Source of the DNA: Owenia fusiformis
Lineage: Eukaryota; Annelida; Polychaeta; Sabellida; Oweniidae
NCBI GenBank assembly: GCA_903813345.2
Contig: CAIIXF020000008.1
Coordinates: forward strand, 35,674,867 to 35,738,866
DNA length: 64,000 nucleotides
Direction of reading: 5' to 3'
The notes under the pieces are model-generated. The model saw only the letters and a program-made list of their open reading frames with translations. It did not search any database and was not told the DNA's origin. The position numbers were made by a program, and so were the translations under genes. Positions 57,629-64,000 of this stretch are shown here, in pieces. Numbering within the stretch: the first letter of the stretch is position 1; each line of letters begins with the position of its first letter.

Positions 57629-58785
57629 ATCCCATCGAACGAAGTTTGGAGGGATATAGGGAACGCCTCCGTCCGTACGTACGTACGTCCGTCCATCCGT
57701 CCGTCCGTCCGGGCAATAACTCAAATACCGTTGGCCCGATTTTGTTCATATTTTGTACACATATACCCTATGGGAATAGAAGTTCTGCTCGAAAGCCGAT
57801 TTTCAAAATGGCTGCTCATTTAAAAATGGCGGCCATTTTAGTGCCGATTTTACAGTAATTTAGGTGCAATATGTAAAACTGTAATAGCAATATGTTTTAA
57901 ATGTAAAAAAATTATAAAGGACTTTGATAAAGCTAAAAATGTAGATATTAAAGAAGCACATGGCAGCCATCTTGAAAAATGGCGACCTTTACTCGTTATT
58001 TTACGATTTTTGCTATAACTCAAGAAGTAGTGGATCGATTTTGTTCATATTTGGTATGTGAATACTATAAGCATGACTCACTGTCTAATGACATTTTTGG
58101 TAGGAGGTGGCCATTTTGAAAAATGGCGGCCATTTTGAAAAATGGCCATCATTTTAACATATTTTACTATAACTCAAAAAGTAGTGGAGCGATTTTGTTC
58201 ATATTTGGTATGTGAATACTATAAGCATGGCACACTGTCTAATGACACTTTTGGTAGAAGGCAGCCATTTTTAAAAATGGTCACCATTTTAACTTATTTT
58301 CCTATAACTCGAAAAGTAGTGGAGCGATTTTGTTCATATTTGGTATGTGAATACTATAAACATGGTACCCTGTCTAATGACACTTTTGGTAGAAAATGGC
58401 CGCCATTTAAACGTAATTTACTCGGCCTTTACTCGCTATTTAACGATTTTTGCTGTAACTTGTAGTGGTGATTTTGTTCATATTTGGTATTAGTCTATAT
58501 GTGAATACTATAAGCATGGCACACTGTTTAATGACACTTTTGGTAGAAGGCGGCCATTTTGAAGTATTTTACCATTACTTGAAAAGTAGTGGAGCGATTT
58601 TGTTCATATTTGGTATGTGAATACTATAAAAAAAAGCATATTACTTCTTCTGATGACAACTTGGCTAGTGAGCAACCATTTTGAAAATGGTGGCCTTTTT
58701 TATGTGTGTTATTTTATGATATTTGCTATATATTTTGTTTGTAAAAATGCCAGTCATTTCTGTTCGATGGGATTCGCTACGCTTT
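57629..58785. mobile_element. 1.16-kb element, atcccatcgaacgaag family, with internal repeats
   Basis: Left end ttatcccatcgaacgaagtt, right end tgttcgatgggattcgc. A cgtccgtccgtc microsatellite lies at 57668-57712. Inside are about five units of 120-155 bp (gattttgttcatatttggta, tgaatactataagcatg, aatggcggccatttt). A related element is at 59731-60440. Same style as the insert at 9671. Confidence 0.7.
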
Positions 58786-59369
58786 GGCGTTGCCGTTGTT
58801 CTGGTTGACATTCTGGAACATTAGTCCACCAAAAAAACTTACAATACAAACAGCAGAAAGAGATTTTAATAAAAAGTTCCTCATATGAAATCCAATAGCT
58901 CACCATGTAGGCTAAAAATTAGCATTTAATCCTCTGTATTTCAAATATAAAAAAATAATCCCACTTGTATATTTGAGTAAACTGGGGTAGCACAATTAAA
59001 TATCAAATGTTTGATTTTTATGTCACCACCACATGGCTTAAAGTCTTCAGGAATTTCAGGAAAAAATTGACCAAAATCTGACCTTTGATCTACATTACTC
59101 TAAAAAGCACTCAATTTAATGTCATTTTTCCAAAATTTCTTGGAGGGCGATCCAGCCAAAACCCACTGCACGCTTGGCCCACTTCTTTCTCCATTCAATT
59201 TTGTGTTGGTGTTTGTTTGTCCTCATCCCGCATATGTAACAAATGGCAGGTGGTGACATTTGCTTGTCGATGCTTTGAAATCTGAAGTAAAAAAACATTC
59301 TGGTTAATGTTACCAGAATATCCATTGGCAATAGAATAATTGTGTGATACAACATTATTGCTTTTTTAG

Positions 59370-59447
59370 AACTGGCATGGGTAAAGTAATGAGCACAGTC
59401 TTCACACACAATGACGATGCTCAAGGCTTCTTTATTAAAACATTAAG
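59370..59447 (+). CDS. NAA40: NAA40 exon 7
   Basis: 78 nt, acceptor gcttttttag, donor GTAAGT. (K)TGMGKVMSTVFTHNDD then AQGFFIKTL(R). Family: [21 protein letters not shown]. Confidence 0.95.
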
Positions 59448-59463
59448 GTAAGTATTATACACA

Positions 59464-59644
59464 CAGTAAAACCCGTAAAGTGGAACACCTCTGTAAGTTG
59501 AACACCTCCATAAGTGGAACGCTTTTCAAAATCCTTCAGCCTATTGACTTATTGTTAAATGAACCTCTATAATTGGAACACCTCCCAAGTTGAACCCTGT
59601 TTAGAGGTACAAATAGTGCTTCAAGTTACACAGGTTTTACTGTA
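59464..59644. mobile_element. TACAGTAAAACCTG-family element, short
   Basis: Starts cagtaaaacccgtaaagtgg, contains gttgaacacctccata and ends acacaggttttactgta. Begins 17 bp after the exon-7 donor. Confidence 0.65.
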
Positions 59645-59730
59645 CTACCTATTGGAAATAGGGGTCAGATGATCCCATGGGTAGAAAACTAGAAATACAT
59701 TTCTTCAACTATTCTGGCTTTATTATCCCA

Positions 59731-60440
59731 ACGAACGAAGTTCGGTAGGGATATAGTGAAGCCCTCCGTCCGTCAGTCAGTCAGTCCGTCCGTCCGTCCA
59801 TCCAGAAGATAACTCAAATACTAGTGGATGGATTTTCTTCATATTTAGTGGAAAGATGTATATTGGTGAATAGTTTTACGCAAAAAATCATAAATTTTTC
59901 ATTCTAAACCAAAGTAATTAATATTATTGTTTGAAATTTTGGTAGTAAATTCACAACATTTATCTATTTCACATATATTCCGTGTTTTTCATCCTGACCC
60001 CCAGGGGCCGTGTATGGGGGGTCAGGAAAACAGAAATTTTCGCTAATTTTTAGATCTTTCTGAAGTATAGCTTTAGTATACTCAAATGAAAGGCAATTAA
60101 GAGTAGATTGCAAATATTGTATCTTTTTTTCTGATTCGAGCCTCGTAAAATTCAAAATGGCCGTCTAATGTACGATTTCGCAATAATTTTTCGCTCCTTC
60201 AAAGTATGGCTATATTATACTCAAATTGAAGGAATTTTGGAGTAGATCACAATTATGATATTATTTTTCAGATTTGTACCTCAGAAAATTCAAAATGGCT
60301 GCTTTGCAGGAATTCGCAATTCTTAAATCTAATTTTTTCAATTTTAACCAAAGTAATGAGTATAATTGATTGGAATTAAGTAATTGATATTTTGTTCGTT
60401 GGGATTTACTACTCCATGGAGTTGCCCTTATCTAGTTAAT
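59731..60440. mobile_element. Second copy of the atcccaacgaacgaag family
   Basis: Ends ttatcccaacgaacgaagtt and tttgttcgttgggattta with a ccgtccgtcagtcagtc microsatellite near the left end. No coding sequence. Confidence 0.65.
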
Positions 60441-60733
60441 AAATTTTTAGTCCTCATATTTCGGCTGGTGTAGTTTACGCCAATGATGTTATAAGGGAAA
60501 AGGAGAGAATATTATTGGATGCACTTCGAAAAGCCATATTGTATTTTATTTGCGCTGATTGGCAGATGCGTGTGTGCATAATAAAAACCTTTTCATAAGG
60601 ATAGCAAGGAACCCATTCATTTATCATTCATTAACATCAATGTGTATTTTCAAAAAAAAAATTATTTCTGATTTTATGAAATATCTGATTTTCCTTTAAA
60701 CAGGTATTTTAAACTTTTACTTCACAATTTCAG

Positions 60734-60890
60734 GTATGGGATAGACGAGACGTCACCAGAAGACAATATTTATGAAGATCAGGAACACACATATCAGATA
60801 CTCAGTAAAATAATAGTTCAAAGGCAGCCCCTTGGGAAAGCGCAGGACACTCAGAACACTGGAGCACAAGCAGCCACTGTGAAAACTTAA
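60734..60890 (+). CDS. NAA40: NAA40 exon 8 with stop codon
   Basis: 157 nt from acceptor caatttcag: YGIDETSPEDNIYEDQEH, TYQILSKIIVQRQPLGKAQ, ending AATVKT and TAA. Family: FEIDDSSPSM...SYEILSRRTKF. Completes a protein of about 242 residues (vertebrate about 237). Confidence 0.95.
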
Positions 60891-61196
60891 GATCTCATAT
60901 ATAATGTATTTAGATTATTATGTGTTAAATGTCTGTTAGTAATATCTTGTGTTTTGTATACATTCATCCTTGGTGAAAACTTCAAAGACCTTGATATGTA
61001 TCCTTTATACATATGGGATATTAGAAACGTTGTTTACCCAAATGTCAAAATTCGTGAAAAGTATAGTTGAGTCTTGTCATGACAAGAAGCAGTCTCACAT
61101 ACTTTTTGATTCTTATAAGTTTATGTTTTTGAGGAAGTTTGTGTTTATGGAAGATCAAAACTTTGAGTAATCTCAAAAATGTTTAAATAAAATAAA
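60891..61196 (+). terminator. NAA40: NAA40 3'UTR and poly(A) signals
   Basis: Two overlapping AATAAA signals at 61186-61191 and 61191-61196, about 300 bp after the stop. A later AATAAA lies near 61516. Confidence 0.6.
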
Positions 61197-63481
61197 AACT
61201 GTGCCTGAGAAAACTGCTTAGGAAGAATATATGAGGTGGACATGTAATGTTTTCATTTCAACATGTATTTTGTATGGAGGAGTCTAAGATACTACACATA
61301 TCTTGTTGGAAAATGTCCTTGTGTATTCCCAAAGCACACACAACTACACATGTGGGAACTGGGAGCTCTATAACTACATGTATAAAGCAAATCCAAACAA
61401 GGTTTCATTTTTTAAGATTTCATTTTTACAGTCTCCACATTGAATTGAATTATGTCATATTTATTATGGAAAATTGAATGTAGAATTAAATTTGGTTTCA
61501 TTTTTAGAGGAATATAAATAAACTTTTTATAAAAATAGTTTTATATTGTGTTATACTTTGAACTATATATATAAACATGGAAATATGTGAGATTTATAAC
61601 TTAATCTTGAGTAAAAAAAGATTGAGATGTATATGTTTTACATGCAACCATAGCATATAAGGAAATTAATACAGAAGTAAGTACATCAATTAGGAAATGA
61701 ATTAGTTGTAAGCTTATGCAATAGAGGAGTTTCTAAATAGCTTTGAAATGTGGTTAATTCTTACTTTTCTTTATTTTTGATAGCATATTTGAATTCAGTG
61801 ACAAGTTTTCTCCTATAATAGTTTTAATTTACAGAGTTATGTCATTTAAATAATTTTCCATGACATTTTAAAAAAACTTAGGCCAAAACTCCATTGGCGC
61901 AACCAACATTTTCATGTTTAATCACAATATGTACATTGACATGGTCATCCAATAGTTTGCCAGGAAAATCAAAGACAACAAGCGTGACATCTATCATGTC
62001 AGCGTTATTCATCTATTTAGAAACTACAATTACGTGAATTCGAAGGTTCCTTTGCAGCCTATGCACGCAACACACAAATGGACTAGAAATGGACTATCGA
62101 TTACTATTAAACCAAGACGAGGCCTAACGATATTGTGTAGAGAAATGATGTAGGCCATGATATTACTATAATCTAGAACCATGCCTTTTCGCCTAACTAA
62201 ATTGAACGCAAATTCATGCCATTTCACATCGTCGCCTTCCACTAGGTCTAGAGACGTAGGATTGAACTGAAACCAGGTATCAACTACGTAATGCTGGTCT
62301 TCAACACATCGCTGCGACGGGCAAATAACTAGTCTCCGTATCCATTGTAAGATGGCTCAATAAGAGAAATGTCGAATTGATTGGTTGGAATCCCGGTTGG
62401 AATACCTGATTGTGCGTATTGATTGATAAACCCTTGTATGGTGAATTATTCCGCGTATGCCAAATTCCTTTCCATAAAGACAACAATAAATATAGTACTG
62501 TAGCTTTTTAAAGGTAGAAATGAACACGTTAAATGTAGAACAATAAAATGACTATTTTTGTCGCATTCTCATTTGAATTTCCAACCGCAGTTGTAGTACG
62601 AGAGTCACGAGGCCCTGCCATGAGCTTGATGCCATACGAGCGGTTCCTTCGCCATTTGTTACGAGGGTGTTGATTGGTTTAATAAAAAGGAATAAATGGT
62701 GTTCACCAATCAGAATCATTTTGCCTTTCAGCGCCCGACAACGCTCGATAAATACATGTAGTTCAATTAAATGTTTACATATAAGCTTAGTGTAGAGACG
62801 AAGTTAGTCGTACCACGGACTTCTAATCATCAGTCATTTGAAGTCCATGGTCGAACAGCCTGTCGGAATTTCTCTCCATTCAGCACATCAACAGAGACTC
62901 TGAGGTATCCCAGTGCCGTGGGAGTCTGGAGGGGACTCGATCATCTATACATCCCATATGCACTTGGGACTTCCGCACTTAACCGCGATACCTGAATTAA
63001 GGTAGTTAAGTACGTTGGAGATTTTTCTAATTTGCATATAGTACAGTTAATATTTTAAGGAGCTACATACAAGGTAAACTCAACTACTACATGGTCTGGA
63101 TCTTTTTACTCAAAGAATAGATTGCAATATTCCTAGATTATTTAGGCTTAGGATATTAATAAATATCATTACTAAATGTCTTCGATATTACGATATTAAT
63201 ATAAAATTACAAAATCCAGTGAAGATTTTTTGTCCCTTTGATTCGTATATACAGTTTAAATATTGTAGAACAAAGATGAATATTAAATAAGCTTATTAAT
63301 GTTGGTCAGCTTAAAAGTAACCAAAATAGATCTGGATCAGTAAGTTTATATATACATGTAAGCCAGTTGCCACCAGTAAGACACCGCCTGTACGTTTTAA
63401 CAAATGCAACATGATTATAATGTCCACATACCTATACAGGATAACGGTTTAATCTCATCATGAAAAATCAGGGCCTTCTAT
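61197..63481. other. Intergenic, no gene recognised
   Basis: Several short open frames are present but none has a recognisable domain, start context or splice partner. 62560-63000 is less AT-rich than its surroundings and could hold a promoter or exon of a gene to the right, which I cannot identify. Confidence 0.4.
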
Positions 63482-63986
63482 TACAGTAAAACCTGTGTAT
63501 ATTGAACATTTTTTGCCGAGAAAAAGTGTTCAATAATTGGTAGATGTTCACTACAGAGAGGGTAATTTATATGATTATTTATATGTGTAAATGGTTTTTA
63601 ATGGGAGGAATGACTGTAATGCCAGCTATGTTTTTAAATTCTAATCAATATCTGTTGAATCATTGCCAGTTGAACAAAGTTTTTGAAAGGTGAACACAAA
63701 TAAGTGAATTGAGCTAAGAACTGATCTAGTATTTTAAAGATTTAGGAGTTACAACCATAAACAATGAGTGATTCTGATGAACAATCTCAGGATGAAGGTG
63801 GTGCAGTCATGAGATTTTGCACAAATTGCAAAAATCCAGTAAAAGGACATATTGGACCATGTGGTAAAAAATGTACCAATTCTATGGATAATTTATACAG
63901 AAGTCAGAAGAGTATGCGAGGAGGAAGGGTGTCCACTAGAAACAGGTGTTCATTAGAGGGAGGTCACTAAGACAGGTTTTACTGTA
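63482..63986. mobile_element. TACAGTAAAACCTG-family element carrying a small ORF
   Basis: Ends tacagtaaaacctgtgtat and aagacaggttttactgta with gtgttcaataattgg and gtgttcattagagg near each. It is the only copy here with a protein-like insert. Confidence 0.65.
63764..63970 (+). CDS. Small zinc-ribbon-like ORF inside the repeat
   Basis: 68 residues. MSDSDEQSQDEGG is followed by FCTNCKNPVKGHIGPCGKKC, a C-x2-C...C-x3-C arrangement seen at the N-terminus of many transposon-borne invertebrate proteins (CxxC..PVKGHxGPxGxxC). The last 15 residues (VSTRNRCSLEGGH) are encoded by the element's own terminal repeat. Probably a first-exon fragment of a larger transposon protein, not a host gene. Confidence 0.5.
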   Translation: MSDSDEQSQDEGGAVMRFCTNCKNPVKGHIGPCGKKCTNSMDNLYRSQKSMRGGRVSTRNRCSLEGGH

Positions 63987-64000
63987 GTTCCTTTCCTGAA

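Noticed and set aside
62771-62995. 74-residue frame as a new gene
   Set aside because: No recognisable domain, no splice partner and no start context; left as intergenic.

Overview
This is an AT-rich animal nuclear genomic window with spliced genes, GT-AG introns and dense small DNA transposons. It looks like a marine invertebrate: it has a lineage-expanded GT10 fucosyltransferase family and an APD-like membrane protein. I cannot name the phylum from sequence alone, and there is nothing bacterial or viral in it. All exon calls come from reading splice sites and checking that codon phases join; none has transcript support here.

Region 1 (1-43 kb, minus strand): cyclin K. Six coding exons are readable at 38829-38678, 37734-37653, 8024-7893, 7792-7687, 2009-1952 and 251-76, with every phase consistent. 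A probable 5'UTR exon ends at 42831. The gene runs off the left edge, so its C-terminal part is not seen. Its introns hold a 4-kb long-inverted-repeat transposon (3126-7132), a 73-bp minisatellite beginning at the exon-4 acceptor (8025-11425), and an intron of about 29.6 kb.

Region 2 (12.5-35.3 kb, plus strand): a fucosyltransferase locus lying entirely inside that intron, in antisense. Three sets of 'exon 1 + exon 2' (A 12527/13391-14825, B 21696/22052-22844, C 25049/29606-30458) each encode a short cytoplasmic tail, a membrane anchor, a stem and the N-terminal GT10 domain. All end in the same phase at a GTAAGT donor. I can find only one exon for the C-terminal GDP-fucose-binding domain (34814-35247). 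The layout resembles the UGT1A locus, with variable 5' exons and one constant 3' exon. The introns are filled with about 39 copies of a ~58-bp minisatellite whose unit is a copy of the constant exon's own splice acceptor plus its first ~40 bases.

Region 3 (43-61 kb, plus strand): NAA40 (NatD, the histone H4/H2A N-terminal acetyltransferase). Eight exons from 43221 to 60890 give about 242 residues. It is head-to-head with cyclin K, with a compact shared promoter at about 43.0-43.2 kb. Two NAA40 donors are followed by minisatellites that contain donor motifs: a 48-bp unit copying the end of exon 4 plus its GTGAGT, and a 22-bp unit carrying GTAAG after exon 3. An intronless membrane-protein gene (51145-52074, minus) and a LINE 3' fragment (52540-53275) lie in intron 3.

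Mobile DNA: many TIR elements, several with clear target-site duplications. They include a Russian-doll nest at 43329-46677, a mariner-like element with long TIRs and a broken transposase (33468-34587), and a recurrent family ending in TACAGTAAAACCTG. No complete autonomous transposon was seen.

The most unusual theme is that four tandem arrays in three unrelated genes each start at, or grade into, a genuine splice junction, and their units carry copies or look-alikes of that junction.
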